The notes below the pieces were generated by a model. That model saw only the letters and a list, made by a program, of their open reading frames with translations, ran no database searches and was not told where the DNA came from. Position numbers and translations under genes: made by a program. This document shows, in pieces, positions 28,328 through 37,461 of a DNA stretch of 64,000 bases (within the stretch, counting starts at the first letter, position 1; every line of letters begins with the position of its first letter). Source of the DNA: V1-33 sp964523105 (GTDB lineage Bacteria; Verrucomicrobiota; Verrucomicrobiia; Verrucomicrobiales; V1-33); the NCBI GenBank assembly GCA_964523105.1, contig CAZFZN010000002.1, positions 310,001 through 374,000 on the forward strand, in the 5' to 3' direction.

Positions 28328-31300
28328 TCACTTCACCGCGTCGAGCATCGCGCAGGCTTCTTTGAGCGCGAGCCAGGCGATGAGCGTGTCGTGGTCGCCG
28401 CCGCCGGCGAGCGGGGCGGATTCGTCGGCAGGCAATGATGGCGTGAGCACGGTGCCTTCATCGAACAGGCGGCGGGCATCCTCCATGCGCGACTGTTTCA
28501 CGGCGATCATGGCGCGGTAAAACTGAGTCGTGCCGAGGCCGTTGATAACGCCGAAATGCACTGCCGCCAAATGCGATTCGGCCTCTGCATAATTCCCGCG
28601 CCGGTATTCGACCATGCCGACGCACATTTGGAAATAAGGGAGCAGCGTGCTCTCCCTGCCGGCATCCAGCGCCCGGCGGGCGAGGACGGCGGCTTTTTCC
28701 AGCACCTCGTTGTCCGCGCCAGGAATCATGGCCGCCGATTTCGCCGACTGCTCAGCGGACTGTGAATGCTCCGTGTTCACGAGGCGCTCGATCATGCGGC
28801 GGGCCGTGGTGCGCGCCTCCTCAGTGCGGCCCAGCCATGCAAGATACGCCGTGAGGTTGAGCGCGACAAATGCGTCGGTTTCATCAGCGCGGAGTTTCGC
28901 TTCCAGCGGCGGCAGGCTTGCGGCCAGTCCGTTCGCGGCGCGCGGTGGCCTGCGCTCCGCCATGAGGCGCGGCAGGTCATCGGCTTTGTCGGGCTGGCCA
29001 TTCCTCCGGTACCAGCGGTCCAGTTCCTGCATGATTTCGGCGGTCACCGGAAATCCGGAACGGAAGGAACTGCGCGCGTTGTCGAAGGCTTCACGGAGCA
29101 CGTCACCGGCCTCGGCTTCCTTGCCGTTCGCGGTCAGGATGATGGCGAAGCGCAGCGCGAGTTGTAAGGCTTCGGGATGCCACGCCTCCACCTCGCGCAG
29201 GCGATTCACCAGGCTGCGCGCGACGGCTTCCGCGTCCACTGCCTTGTGCTGCTGCACCAAAGATTCGCACAGCGAACGCGTCACGGATGAAAGCCGGCGG
29301 CCGGCGAATCCGGCGATGCGCTCGTAGCCGGCGGCAGCCTCGCGCAGCAGCGGTTCCGCCTCCGCGGGCCGGTTTTGATCAGCCAGGGAGCGCGCGAGAT
29401 GCACCCGCGCGGCGATGTGGTCTGCGTCGTCATTGCCGAGCACGCGATCGGCGGGCCCAAGGTATTCCCGCAGCACCCGCTCGGCCTCCGCCGGGCGGCT
29501 CGTCTCGCAGAAGACGTGCCCCAACTCCCGCAGGGCGGCGAGCGTGGCCTTGTGCTCCGGGCCGGCGGTGCGGCGCAGCATTTCCAGCGCGCGCAAGGCG
29601 TGGGACTCCGCCTCCTTCATCCGTTGATCACGAACCGCACGGGCCGCCGCGACGGTCATCAACTCCGCCGTGCGCGTGGATTCTTCGCCGAATCTGGCCC
29701 GCCCCAAAGCCACGGCGCGGAGCGCGCTTTCATACGCGTGGTTCGGCAGGTCGAGGCGATCGAAGCACTGACCGATGGCGGAGACGATCTCGATCTGCAC
29801 CTCCGGCTGATTCGTCAGTTCCATCTCGGCCCGGCGCATGGCGCGCCCGACAATGCCGTATATCACCTGACGATCCTCACCCTGCGCGGCGGCAGTGTCG
29901 AGTCCGGTGAAGATGGATTGAATGAATGCCGCCGCCTGCTGGCTGCGTTCGGCCTCAATTTTCGCCTGCTGCTCACTCGCGTTCGCCACATCGCGCGCTT
30001 TGTCGGCGGCGATGCGCAGCGTGCGCTGCTCGCGCTCCGCACCCGTAGCACGCACCGCCTGCCACACGCTGACACCTGCGCCGATGACCAGCGATGCGGC
30101 AATGGCCGAGCCGGCGGCGAAGACGGCCTTGTTGCGCCGCAGGAGCTTGCTCAGCAGATAGGCCGTGGTCGGCGGACGCGCGCTGATGACCTCGTTTTGC
30201 AGGTGACGCCGGAGATCGAGCGCGAGGCCGTTCGCCGTGTCGTAACGGCGGCCGCGGTCTTTCTCGAGGCACTTCATCACGATCCAGTCGAGATCGCCGC
30301 GCAACGTGCCCGGCAGCCGCGCGGGATCGGTGTGGCGGCGTTTTGCGGCGGTGGTGAGTGCATTGCCGACGAGCGTTTTCAGCCGCAGCGAAGGCCGCGG
30401 CGGGTCCACTTCGCGAATGAGGCGCCGCATTTCATCCATGCCGGCGCGCGCCATGGTGTCATGGTCTATCGGCGTGTGCCCGGTGAGCAGTTCATAGAGC
30501 AGCACGCCCAGTGCGTAGATGTCGCTGCGCGTATCCACGTCGAGCGAGGTCATGTCCGCCTGCTCCGGTGACATGTAGAGCGGCGTGCCGATCATCTGCT
30601 GGAATTGCGTGTAGATGGTCGCTTCGCTGAGACGTCCCTGCGTTGCCTTGGCGACGCCGAAATCAATCACCTTCGGCACAGGCCTGCCGTCGTTGACCGT
30701 GACGAGAATGTTCGACGGTTTGAGATCACGGTGAATCACACCTTTCTGGTGCGCGTGCTGGACCGCCTGACAGACGGTAATGAAGAGCCAGATGCGCTCC
30801 GGCGTGGAGAGCTGCTGCTCGTCGCAATAGTCCGTGATCTTCACGCCGCGCACCAGTTCCATGACGAAGAAAGGGCGGCCCGTGTCCGTGGCCCCGGCAT
30901 CCAGGACCTTCGCGATATTCGGATGATCCATCAAAGCCAGCGCCTGACGCTCCTGCTCGAAACGCGCGATGACCTCTTTCGTGTCCATGCCGAGTTTGAT
31001 AATCTTCAGCGCCACGCGGCGCCGCACCGGCTGTTCCTGGTCCGCTACCCACACCGTGCCGAAGCCGCCCTGCCCGATCTTCTCGCGCAGCTTGTAGGCC
31101 CCGATGCGTTCGCCGGGCTGTTCGGAGGGTGCGGCCATGACCGTGGGCCGGTTGCCGGGAAGGAACTGCGATTCCTGCTCATGAACCCGGAGGAGCGCGG
31201 AGATGCGGCATTTGAGATCCGCATCGCCCGCACAGGCACCGGCAAGCCACGCCCCGCGCGCCGCACCGGCGGGCTGATCAAGGGCTTCGTCAAAGAGGCG

Positions 31301-31336
31301 GCGTTCGAGGTCGTCGCCCGGCGGGAGAGTGTTCAT
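28328..31336 (-). CDS. membrane-anchored Ser/Thr protein kinase 2 with TPR-like C-terminus
   Basis: A 1002-aa protein. The start at 31336 begins the shared header (ERRLFDEALDQPAGAARGAW); a start at 31381 is also open. The kinase domain has GQGGFG (88-93), Lys111 in VALKIIK, HRDLKPSN (202-209), DFG (225-227) and GTPLYMSPEQ, all intact. One transmembrane segment follows (~440-465, AAGSAIAASLVIGAGVSVW), then a glutamate/alanine-rich helical stretch and TPR-like repeats through ~900. The ECF sigma gene ends 90 bp upstream and the ankyrin/cytochrome gene begins 34 bp downstream, all on the same strand. A model in which the kinase modulates the neighbouring sigma factor is known for similar PVC and acidobacterial pairs, but is inference here. 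Confidence 0.92.
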   Translation of the reverse strand: MNTLPPGDDLERRLFDEALDQPAGAARGAWLAGACAGDADLKCRISALLRVHEQESQFLPGNRPTVMAAPSEQPGERIGAYKLREKIGQGGFGTVWVADQEQPVRRRVALKIIKLGMDTKEVIARFEQERQALALMDHPNIAKVLDAGATDTGRPFFVMELVRGVKITDYCDEQQLSTPERIWLFITVCQAVQHAHQKGVIHRDLKPSNILVTVNDGRPVPKVIDFGVAKATQGRLSEATIYTQFQQMIGTPLYMSPEQADMTSLDVDTRSDIYALGVLLYELLTGHTPIDHDTMARAGMDEMRRLIREVDPPRPSLRLKTLVGNALTTAAKRRHTDPARLPGTLRGDLDWIVMKCLEKDRGRRYDTANGLALDLRRHLQNEVISARPPTTAYLLSKLLRRNKAVFAAGSAIAASLVIGAGVSVWQAVRATGAEREQRTLRIAADKARDVANASEQQAKIEAERSQQAAAFIQSIFTGLDTAAAQGEDRQVIYGIVGRAMRRAEMELTNQPEVQIEIVSAIGQCFDRLDLPNHAYESALRAVALGRARFGEESTRTAELMTVAAARAVRDQRMKEAESHALRALEMLRRTAGPEHKATLAALRELGHVFCETSRPAEAERVLREYLGPADRVLGNDDADHIAARVHLARSLADQNRPAEAEPLLREAAAGYERIAGFAGRRLSSVTRSLCESLVQQHKAVDAEAVARSLVNRLREVEAWHPEALQLALRFAIILTANGKEAEAGDVLREAFDNARSSFRSGFPVTAEIMQELDRWYRRNGQPDKADDLPRLMAERRPPRAANGLAASLPPLEAKLRADETDAFVALNLTAYLAWLGRTEEARTTARRMIERLVNTEHSQSAEQSAKSAAMIPGADNEVLEKAAVLARRALDAGRESTLLPYFQMCVGMVEYRRGNYAEAESHLAAVHFGVINGLGTTQFYRAMIAVKQSRMEDARRLFDEGTVLTPSLPADESAPLAGGGDHDTLIAWLALKEACAMLDAVK

Positions 31337-31426
31337 GGTGAAGACGGTGTTCAATGCATCATGCGAAAGGCCGCCTCGCATTGGGCCAGTTATTTTCTCT
31401 AAATCGCGGCCCCGCCTGCCGCGGCT

Positions 31427-31960
31427 TCAATATCGCCGTCTCAACTCCTCGAACAACCATGCCCGGGCATAAGCCCATGTGCGTTTGGCGGTGCGCTCGG
31501 ACAGGCCCAGCAGTTCCGCGGCCTCCACATTGGGCAGGCCGGCGAAAAAGCGGAGCTTGATGAGTTCCGCGCCGAGCGGGTCGCGCGCGGCCAGTCTGTC
31601 GAGCGCCTCATGGACGGCGAGCACCTGTTCATCCGGCGCTTCCGCGGCAACGTCCAGCGACGACCAGTCGGCCCGCTGCATCCCGCCGCCGTGCTTCCCC
31701 GCCTGTTTGCGGCGGGCGTTGTCCACGAGGATTCGCCGCATGGCCTCGGCCGCGGCCGCGAAGAAGTGCGCACGGCTGTCGAAACAACCGGCGCCCAGTT
31801 TGAGCCATGCCTCATGCACCAGAGCGGTAGCCTGAAGTGTTTGGCCCGGTGCTTCCCGCGACATCCGCTGCGCCGCCATGCGCCTCAGTTCCTCATAAAC
31901 GAGGGGCAGCAGTTCCTCCGCCCTAACCGGGAGACAATGATCGTGCGGCGCTGTGTCCAT
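31427..31960 (-). CDS. ECF-type RNA polymerase sigma factor (Sig-70_X6-like), kinase 2 linked
   Basis: A 177-aa protein; the Met at 31960 gives a normal family length (the frame is open further upstream but enters a decayed gene). Region 2 shows ELLPLVYEELRRMAAQRM, PGQTLQATALVHEAWLKL and HFFAAAAEAMRRILVDNARR. Region 4 shows LIKLRFFAGLPNVEAAELLG followed by the HTH LSERTAKRTWAYARAWLF. This wording is typical of the sigma group partnered with Hanks kinases in PVC bacteria. No anti-sigma gene is adjacent, so control probably involves the kinase directly downstream. Confidence 0.93.
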   Translation of the reverse strand: MDTAPHDHCLPVRAEELLPLVYEELRRMAAQRMSREAPGQTLQATALVHEAWLKLGAGCFDSRAHFFAAAAEAMRRILVDNARRKQAGKHGGGMQRADWSSLDVAAEAPDEQVLAVHEALDRLAARDPLGAELIKLRFFAGLPNVEAAELLGLSERTAKRTWAYARAWLFEELRRRY

Positions 31961-32009
31961 GGGTAGCTTCTGGCGGCAATCCGTTCCATTGTCGAGAGTT
32001 CCCTGTGGC

Positions 32010-32212
32010 GGTGACACCGCAACGACGCGCCTGAGATTTCCGGTCGAAGCACAGGCAGAGGTCGTGCGGCAGTTTGATGATGAGGCCGCGGACGGCGATG
32101 TTGTTCCCGGGGAAGCCGGGCTTTTCCCAACCGGTGAAATCCACCGTGGACGTGAGCACCGGAAAGTCCGGCTCGGCGTAAGGGCCGAACTTCTACGGCG
32201 ACAGGAATGTCG
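32010..32212 (-). pseudogene. decayed fragment of a large planctomycete/verrucomicrobial cytochrome-type exported protein
   Basis: On the minus strand the frame reads FLSP, an in-frame TAG (32193-32195), then KFGPYAEPDFPVLTSTVDF and, further on, GNNIAVRGLIIKLPHDLCLC then FD. After FD a one-base shift restores a plausible continuation TGNLRRVVAVSPPQGTLDNG. The joined text resembles a segment of large exported PVC proteins that reads roughly NNLxxRGLxLxLGxxxxxCFDTDLLRV. The stop and shift within about 200 bases, and no start or downstream remainder, mark it as a remnant. It lies just upstream of the ECF sigma start, so that gene's promoter probably sits inside dead coding sequence. Family assignment is from memory of the motif and is tentative. 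Confidence 0.55.
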
Positions 32213-32339
32213 CCACTCCCTGTCTCGCCTTGTCGTGCCCTGGCCCGTCTCGCCGGTCCTTGATTTGAGGGCACGGGACCGGCGAATGTTACGCGCAAAT
32301 GCATTGGCCTTCTGAAGGTGCTGCCTACGCTTGGTCCCG

Positions 32340-32894
32340 ATGTCAGACGTCACCCAAATTCTCAGCAACATTGATCAGGGCGATCCCCGCGCTGCCGATC
32401 AGCTGCTTCCACTGGTTTACGACGAGCTGCGCAGACTCGCGGCCTCCCGGCTGGCCGGTGAGAAACCCGGGCAGACGCTGCAGGCCACGGCGCTGGTTCA
32501 CGAAGTATGGCTGAAGCTGGCGGGTTCCGACCGGCAGCAGTGGCGCGGACGGAGTCACTTCTTTGGGGCGGCCGCAGAAGCCATGCGGCGCATCCTGATC
32601 GACAAAGCCCGGGAGAAGGCCAGCTTGAAGCGGGAACAGCCGCGCTCCCTCGCCGAGGTGGACGAAGCCGTGATCGAACCGACGGCCCCCACGGACGAAA
32701 TCCTGGCGGTGCATGACGCCCTTGATGCTCTGGCCGCGGAGGACGCCATGGCGTCGGCGGTGGTCAAGCTGCGCTATTTTGTCGGGCTGACCATCCCGGA
32801 AATCGCCGAGGCCCTCGAGATTTCCCCGCGCAGCGCGGACCGGCACTGGTATTTTGCCCGTGCCTGGCTGAAGGGGGCGATTCGAAAAGAATGA
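32340..32894 (+). CDS. ECF-type RNA polymerase sigma factor (Sig-70_X6-like), upstream of the exported-protein operon
   Basis: A 184-aa protein; ATG at 32340 is preferred over the TTG three codons earlier. Region 2 shows QLLPLVYDELRRLAASRL, PGQTLQATALVHEVWLKL and HFFGAAAEAMRRILIDKARE. Region 4 shows VKLRYFVGLTIPEIAEALEI and the helix SPRSADRHWYFARAWLK. It is closely related to the divergent sigma gene at 31427-31960 and to that at 55356-55913. No kinase follows it. Instead, 422 bases downstream on the same strand, begins the five-gene exported-protein cluster, its most obvious target; this link is inferred from position only. Confidence 0.93.
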   Translation: MSDVTQILSNIDQGDPRAADQLLPLVYDELRRLAASRLAGEKPGQTLQATALVHEVWLKLAGSDRQQWRGRSHFFGAAAEAMRRILIDKAREKASLKREQPRSLAEVDEAVIEPTAPTDEILAVHDALDALAAEDAMASAVVKLRYFVGLTIPEIAEALEISPRSADRHWYFARAWLKGAIRKE

Positions 32895-33316
32895 CCGGGC
32901 GACAGGGAGCATGGATTCATCCCTGACAAATTTAGTCCGGCCGGCTGCACGATGGATTCTCCACCGGAGATGACCTGCGTAACGGAAACGGAGCGCGCTT
33001 TGACTCCCGGCTGCGCTTGACCCGGAAGTCACTCCAGCCGGACATTCGAATCGCGCGCGGAGCGGGGTCGCTGCTGCAGGCGCAGTTGCTGAATGGGCTG
33101 GCGGTGTTCCCCCGCCTGTCGTGCGGAATCATGCTACCGCGATTGGTTAACAGCCCGGCCTCAAAATAAAATTGAAACCCGTTGGCGTGAATGGGCGGCG
33201 AATTCCGCCATTACCTGGTGACGGGATACGGGTCGGTCGCCGCGAGGGCCGGTTTTGTGGATACACTGACAAGAACAGAAATCTCCATCCGCCTCACCGT
33301 CCGTCATTTCTCGCCC
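32895..33316. promoter_or_regulatory. intergenic region between ECF sigma gene and the exported-protein operon
   Basis: These 422 bases hold no gene that can be supported. A plus frame without stops spans 32936-33169 (77 codons), but no family or start was recognised; it may be a decayed C-terminus or chance in GC-rich DNA. The last ~170 bases (33140-33316) are AT-richer and are the likely site of the operon promoter. Confidence 0.35.
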
Positions 33317-35107
33317 ATGAAAACAATCTTCAACAACTGTAGTGCGGCTTACCGCCATGCGAGTCCGGCGTGCCGCCCAGCCGGGGGTGCGGCGATAAGT
33401 CCTAACTCACTGGGTTTCCGCCATACTTGCGCTGTGCTCCTCGCGCTTTTGATTTGCGCTACCGCCTCCCGGGCGCAGTGGGTCACGGAACCCTATCCGC
33501 TCCTGCCCGGTTGGAATGGCATTTGGGTCTCGCAGGACTGCACCCATGAGACGCTCGATGACCTGCTCGCGGGCTCCCCGGGGATTGAGGAAGTCTGGCT
33601 CTGGAATCCGGTGGGCGGCGCGGGGAAATTTGCGACTTCGCCGGCAGTGCCGCTCGCGCAGGACGTGGCATGGCAGGTGTGGCGGCGGGGAAATCCGGCC
33701 GGGACCACGCTCACACGGATGCTCCCCGGCTCTGCTTATCTGGTGAAGGTGACGGGCAGCGGTTTCACGCTCTCGCTCACCGGGCGGCCGGTGCCGCCGC
33801 GTTATTCGCTGGCCCGCTCGGGGCGGAATCTCGTGGGCTTCCCGATGCTCACCCCGGACTCTTCCAGCGAGCGGAGTATCGAGCAGTTTTTTTCCTTCGA
33901 CTCCGTGCTGAAGTTCAATCCGCCCGTCTATACTTATCGTGGTGGTGCCCTCAGCGCGGTGAATCCGAAAAATCCTGTATTCATTGGCACGCCGCGCACC
34001 ACCGCGTTGAGCCGCGGAAAAGCCTATTGGCTCAATACGAATGATCAGACCCGGTACTACGGTCCGGTCGAGGTTACGGTCCTCGGCTCCACGCTCGATT
34101 TCGGGGCGGCGCTCAGTGCCGTCACCGTCCGCCTGCGGAATGCTATCGATCCGGCGAAGAATCTTGGCGTCACCGCGACGCTCGCGCCCGCGCCCTCGGC
34201 CACGCCGCCAGCCGGGCAGGCTCCAATCGCCGGGCCGGTGCCGCTGCTGGTACGCGGGCCGCGCGATGCTGCGACCCTTGATTTCACCTACACGCCGCTC
34301 GGCTCCGGCCTCTCGCGCACGCTCGGTCCGGGCGAGCAAACGGAGGTCACTCTCGCGCTCGATCGCCCGGCGATGGGCAGCGCGACGGGAGCGGTCTTTC
34401 AGAGCCTGCTCCAGGTAAGCGATTCGCTGAATCTCACCCGCATCGATCTCGGCGTGCGGGCCGAGGTGCCTTCCTTCACCGGTCTCTGGATTGGCTCTGC
34501 CGTGGTGACGGCGGTCGATCAGACCATTGGCCAGAGCACCGTCGCCAATGCCGCGGCGCCGTCGGCTTTCCCCATCCGCCTCATCCTGCACCGCACGGAC
34601 GCGGGCGGGGTCACGATGCTCCAGCAGGTCTATGTCGGCGCGGCCGGCGAAGCGATGATCGCGGGTGCTTCGGAGGCGCTCGTCACCACTGCTTCGACGG
34701 GCAAAGTGGCGCGTTTTTCCACCGCGAGCTTTCCGCCGGGAAATACGTGGGCGGGCACCGGCGGGATCGGCCTGAGCGGGACGCTCAGCTTCAATGTGCC
34801 GCTTGGCTATAACGCGCCGACGAATCCCTTCCTCCACACCTACCATCCGGATCACGACAATCTCGACCCGCGTTTCGAGACGCTGCTCCCGGCGGGCGTC
34901 GAGTCGCCGAATATCACGCGGGCCGTCACGCTGACCTTCACTCCCACGCTGCCCGGCGTCACCGACAACGGCATTGGCAGCACCACGCTCGGCGGCACCT
35001 ATCAGGAAACGATCACCGGCCTGCGCGCCACACCGGTCAGCGTCTCGGGCGCCTTCGTGCTGCGCCGCATCGCCGCCGTCCCCTCCCTGCTCACCGGCGG
35101 GCCATGA
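33317..35107 (+). CDS. exported beta-rich protein of unknown function, first gene of the exported cluster
   Basis: A 596-aa protein. The Met at 33317 precedes a long hydrophilic N-region and a hydrophobic core CAVLLALLICATASRAQ, a plausible signal peptide with late cleavage. The mature N-terminus has PLLPGWNGIWVSQDCTHETL, GIEEVWLWNPVGGAGKF, GSAYLVKVTG and RNLVGFPML, a pattern of short beta strands with conserved Trp and Gly. The remainder is Ser/Thr/Gly-rich and beta-rich, ending VSGAFVLRRIA. No enzyme motif or known domain could be named. It is 109 bp upstream of the S74 gene and likely part of the same transcript. Confidence 0.8.
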   Translation: MKTIFNNCSAAYRHASPACRPAGGAAISPNSLGFRHTCAVLLALLICATASRAQWVTEPYPLLPGWNGIWVSQDCTHETLDDLLAGSPGIEEVWLWNPVGGAGKFATSPAVPLAQDVAWQVWRRGNPAGTTLTRMLPGSAYLVKVTGSGFTLSLTGRPVPPRYSLARSGRNLVGFPMLTPDSSSERSIEQFFSFDSVLKFNPPVYTYRGGALSAVNPKNPVFIGTPRTTALSRGKAYWLNTNDQTRYYGPVEVTVLGSTLDFGAALSAVTVRLRNAIDPAKNLGVTATLAPAPSATPPAGQAPIAGPVPLLVRGPRDAATLDFTYTPLGSGLSRTLGPGEQTEVTLALDRPAMGSATGAVFQSLLQVSDSLNLTRIDLGVRAEVPSFTGLWIGSAVVTAVDQTIGQSTVANAAAPSAFPIRLILHRTDAGGVTMLQQVYVGAAGEAMIAGASEALVTTASTGKVARFSTASFPPGNTWAGTGGIGLSGTLSFNVPLGYNAPTNPFLHTYHPDHDNLDPRFETLLPAGVESPNITRAVTLTFTPTLPGVTDNGIGSTTLGGTYQETITGLRATPVSVSGAFVLRRIAAVPSLLTGGP

Positions 35108-35216
35108 TCTCACGATCCACTCGTCCACGCCCGGGACCAAAACCCCGTCAATCCTCCAGCCTCCACGCCGGATCGCAAGCCGCGCGCCTCCATCCTCCGC
35201 AATTCCTCACATCGCT

Positions 35217-37439
35217 ATGAAACTCACCGCCCGCCTCCTCCCGCTTTTCACACTCCTGCTCCTCGTTGCGCTCCAGCCTCCCGCCCGGGCTCAGGTCGCC
35301 GGCGCGCCTGCAACCATCGACTACCAGGGCCAGATGCTCGACGCCGCGGGCAACCCGCTCGCGCCGACGACGCCGACGAATTACACGATGCAATTCCGCA
35401 TCTATGCTCTTCAAAGCGGCGGCACTCCCCTCTGGGCGGAATCGCAGATCGTGACCGTGGACAAAGGCGCCTTCTCCGTGCGGCTGGGGACTGGTGTGCG
35501 CATCCCCGCCGGCGGCGGCGGCAATGAAGGCACCATAACCGATTTGCGCGATGCTTTCAACACCACCGAACGCTACCTCGGCCTTACCGTAATCACCCCC
35601 CCGCAGGCGCCCGCGGAAATCACTCCCCGCCTTGCCTTCCTGTCTTCGCCCTTCTCGCTCGTCGCCCACCGGGCGTTTGAAGCGAACCTGGTCACTCAGA
35701 CCACGGGAACCTCCCAACTGAGCACGGCGACAATCAACAATTTCACCCTCGCGGGTCCGGGGAGGATCAACGGCGCCAATGTGCTGGAATTTGGCGCAGG
35801 CGTGGCAGCCAAACACGCTGATGCGGGCAAAATGAACTACAACACTGCGGCGGGCTCCCTGGACATCATCGGCGCGGGAACCACCGGCGCGAATCGCAAA
35901 GTCCACATTTTCGCTGAAGGCGGACTGACCATCAACGGTCCGGCGAACGCCGCATCGTTCACGGGAAACGGAAGCGGCCTCACAGCCCTGCACGCATCCG
36001 CTTTGACCACCGGCACGGTGCCCGACTCGCGGCTCACCACAACCGTCGCGCGCCGAAATACCGCCAACACGTTTACCGCGAATCAGACAATCAACGCAAG
36101 ATTGGGGATCGGGAACTCGAATCCGCCCGAACGGCTGACCGTTGGAACCTTTGGAGAGGCGCAAAACAATTACATCTCCGTGGAGACGGACGGCGGCAAT
36201 CAGTGGCGCTCTGGCATTCGCTTGCGCCACTTCGATGCGAACAATGGCTTCACCATCGAAAGCGACGAGCGGATTTCACCCGCGGGCGTGTTGGGGCTGA
36301 ACTTTATCGAGAACGGGGCTCCGGCTGCTTCGAGAATGGTGATCAAAAAAGGTGGAAATGTCGGCATTGGAACCACCACCCCGCCTGAACGGTTGAGTGT
36401 GGGCAGTTTTGCCGATCAGCAGAACAACTACATCACCGTGGATACCGCCGGGGGAGACCTGCGACGCTCCGGGATTCGCTTGCGCCACTTCGACGCGAAC
36501 AATGGCTTCACGATCGCAAGCGACGAGCGGATTTCTCTCCCAGGCGTTCATGGTCTGAACTTCATCGAGAACCCGGGCATCTCGCGAATGATCATCAAGA
36601 AAGGCGGCCACGTGGGGATCGGCACCACCGCCCCGCTCGCCCCGCTCCATGTAGGCACATCGGCCACCCGCAACTTATCCGGGGGCTGGTACTTCAACGG
36701 CCCGGGAATCGCGGCTTTCACCAGCGGCGGCCTCGGGGTCTGCATCAAGGCTGACGGCTATGTCGAAGCGCAGGGGTACCATGCTTCATCGGATGCCCGG
36801 ATCAAAGACATCACGCGGCGTGCGGACTCGCGTGCGGACTTGGAGACGGTGCAAAAACTACAGGTGACCGACTATCGACAGAAGGATCGGGTAACGCAGG
36901 GCGATGCGCTCCAGAAAGGATTCATCGCCCAGGAGGTGCAGACCCTCATTCCTGAAGCTGTGACGAAGGCTTCGGGATATATTCCCGACATCTATGCGGT
37001 GGCGGACATTCTTAAATGCGCCGGGCCGGCGGGAGCCTTGAGCCTGCGTCTCGAAAAGGCGCACGGACTGAAGAACGGCGACACGGTGCGGCTGATCACC
37101 GATGACGCCGTCACGGAACACGCCGTGACGGAGATTCAGGACAACCACACTTTCGTGGTTGGCGGTTTCACGGCGGAACCGAAGCGCGTCTTCGTGTTCG
37201 GCCGGAAGGTGGACGATTTTCTCTCGGTCGATTACAACCGGATCTTCACCACCGGCATCTCGGCGATCCAGCAGATCAAGAAGGAGAAGGACGAGGAAGT
37301 GCGGGCTCTGCAGGAGGAGAACGCCGGGTTGAAAGCGCGTCTGGCCGCACTCGAAGGAGTGGTAACCAAACTCGCGGCACGCTCCGATGCGTCAGGCAGG
37401 GATCAGTCGGTCAAAACGGCCAGCGTCAGCAGCCACTAG
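35217..37439 (+). CDS. exported tail-fibre-like protein with C-terminal peptidase S74 chaperone domain
   Basis: A 740-aa protein with a clear signal peptide (MKLTARLLPLFTLLLLVA, cleavage at ARAQ); the frame is open upstream but that part is not protein-like. Residues ~25-200 are beta-rich. Residues ~200-480 carry VGIGTTTP-type rungs as in phage tail fibres and two tandem 86-codon repeats. The C-terminal domain from ~520 fits the S74 intramolecular chaperone: SSDARIKDI gives the Ser...Lys self-cleavage dyad, followed by KGFIAQEVQTLIPEAV and FLSVDYNRIFTTGISAIQQI, then a coiled coil EVRALQEENAGLKARLAALE. In phage and bacterial proteins this domain trimerises the fibre and then cuts itself off. 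A 22-bp gap leads to the giant gene. Confidence 0.87.
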   Translation: MKLTARLLPLFTLLLLVALQPPARAQVAGAPATIDYQGQMLDAAGNPLAPTTPTNYTMQFRIYALQSGGTPLWAESQIVTVDKGAFSVRLGTGVRIPAGGGGNEGTITDLRDAFNTTERYLGLTVITPPQAPAEITPRLAFLSSPFSLVAHRAFEANLVTQTTGTSQLSTATINNFTLAGPGRINGANVLEFGAGVAAKHADAGKMNYNTAAGSLDIIGAGTTGANRKVHIFAEGGLTINGPANAASFTGNGSGLTALHASALTTGTVPDSRLTTTVARRNTANTFTANQTINARLGIGNSNPPERLTVGTFGEAQNNYISVETDGGNQWRSGIRLRHFDANNGFTIESDERISPAGVLGLNFIENGAPAASRMVIKKGGNVGIGTTTPPERLSVGSFADQQNNYITVDTAGGDLRRSGIRLRHFDANNGFTIASDERISLPGVHGLNFIENPGISRMIIKKGGHVGIGTTAPLAPLHVGTSATRNLSGGWYFNGPGIAAFTSGGLGVCIKADGYVEAQGYHASSDARIKDITRRADSRADLETVQKLQVTDYRQKDRVTQGDALQKGFIAQEVQTLIPEAVTKASGYIPDIYAVADILKCAGPAGALSLRLEKAHGLKNGDTVRLITDDAVTEHAVTEIQDNHTFVVGGFTAEPKRVFVFGRKVDDFLSVDYNRIFTTGISAIQQIKKEKDEEVRALQEENAGLKARLAALEGVVTKLAARSDASGRDQSVKTASVSSH
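36129..36640 (+). repeat. two tandem 258-bp units inside the S74 fibre gene
   Basis: Unit 1 begins at GAACGGCTGACC (36129) and unit 2 at GAACGGTTGAGT (36387), exactly 258 bases (86 codons) apart. Both encode ERL(T/S)VG, then QNNYI(S/T)V, then SGIRLRHFDANNGFTI and a VGIGTT rung. A core of about 55 bases differs at only a few positions between the units, which points to a fairly recent internal duplication. Unit 2 is slightly shorter at its 3' end. Confidence 0.85.
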
Positions 37440-37461
37440 CCCTCGCGGGAAAACTGTTGCC

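Noticed and set aside
32936..33169. 77-codon stop-free plus frame after the ECF sigma gene
   Set aside because: No start codon near the beginning and no family recognised; chance is sufficient in GC-rich DNA. Kept only as a remark in the intergenic entry.
35217..37439. Prophage, suggested by the tail-fibre-like S74 protein
   Set aside because: It has a signal peptide, and no capsid, terminase, sheath, integrase or lysis gene is nearby.
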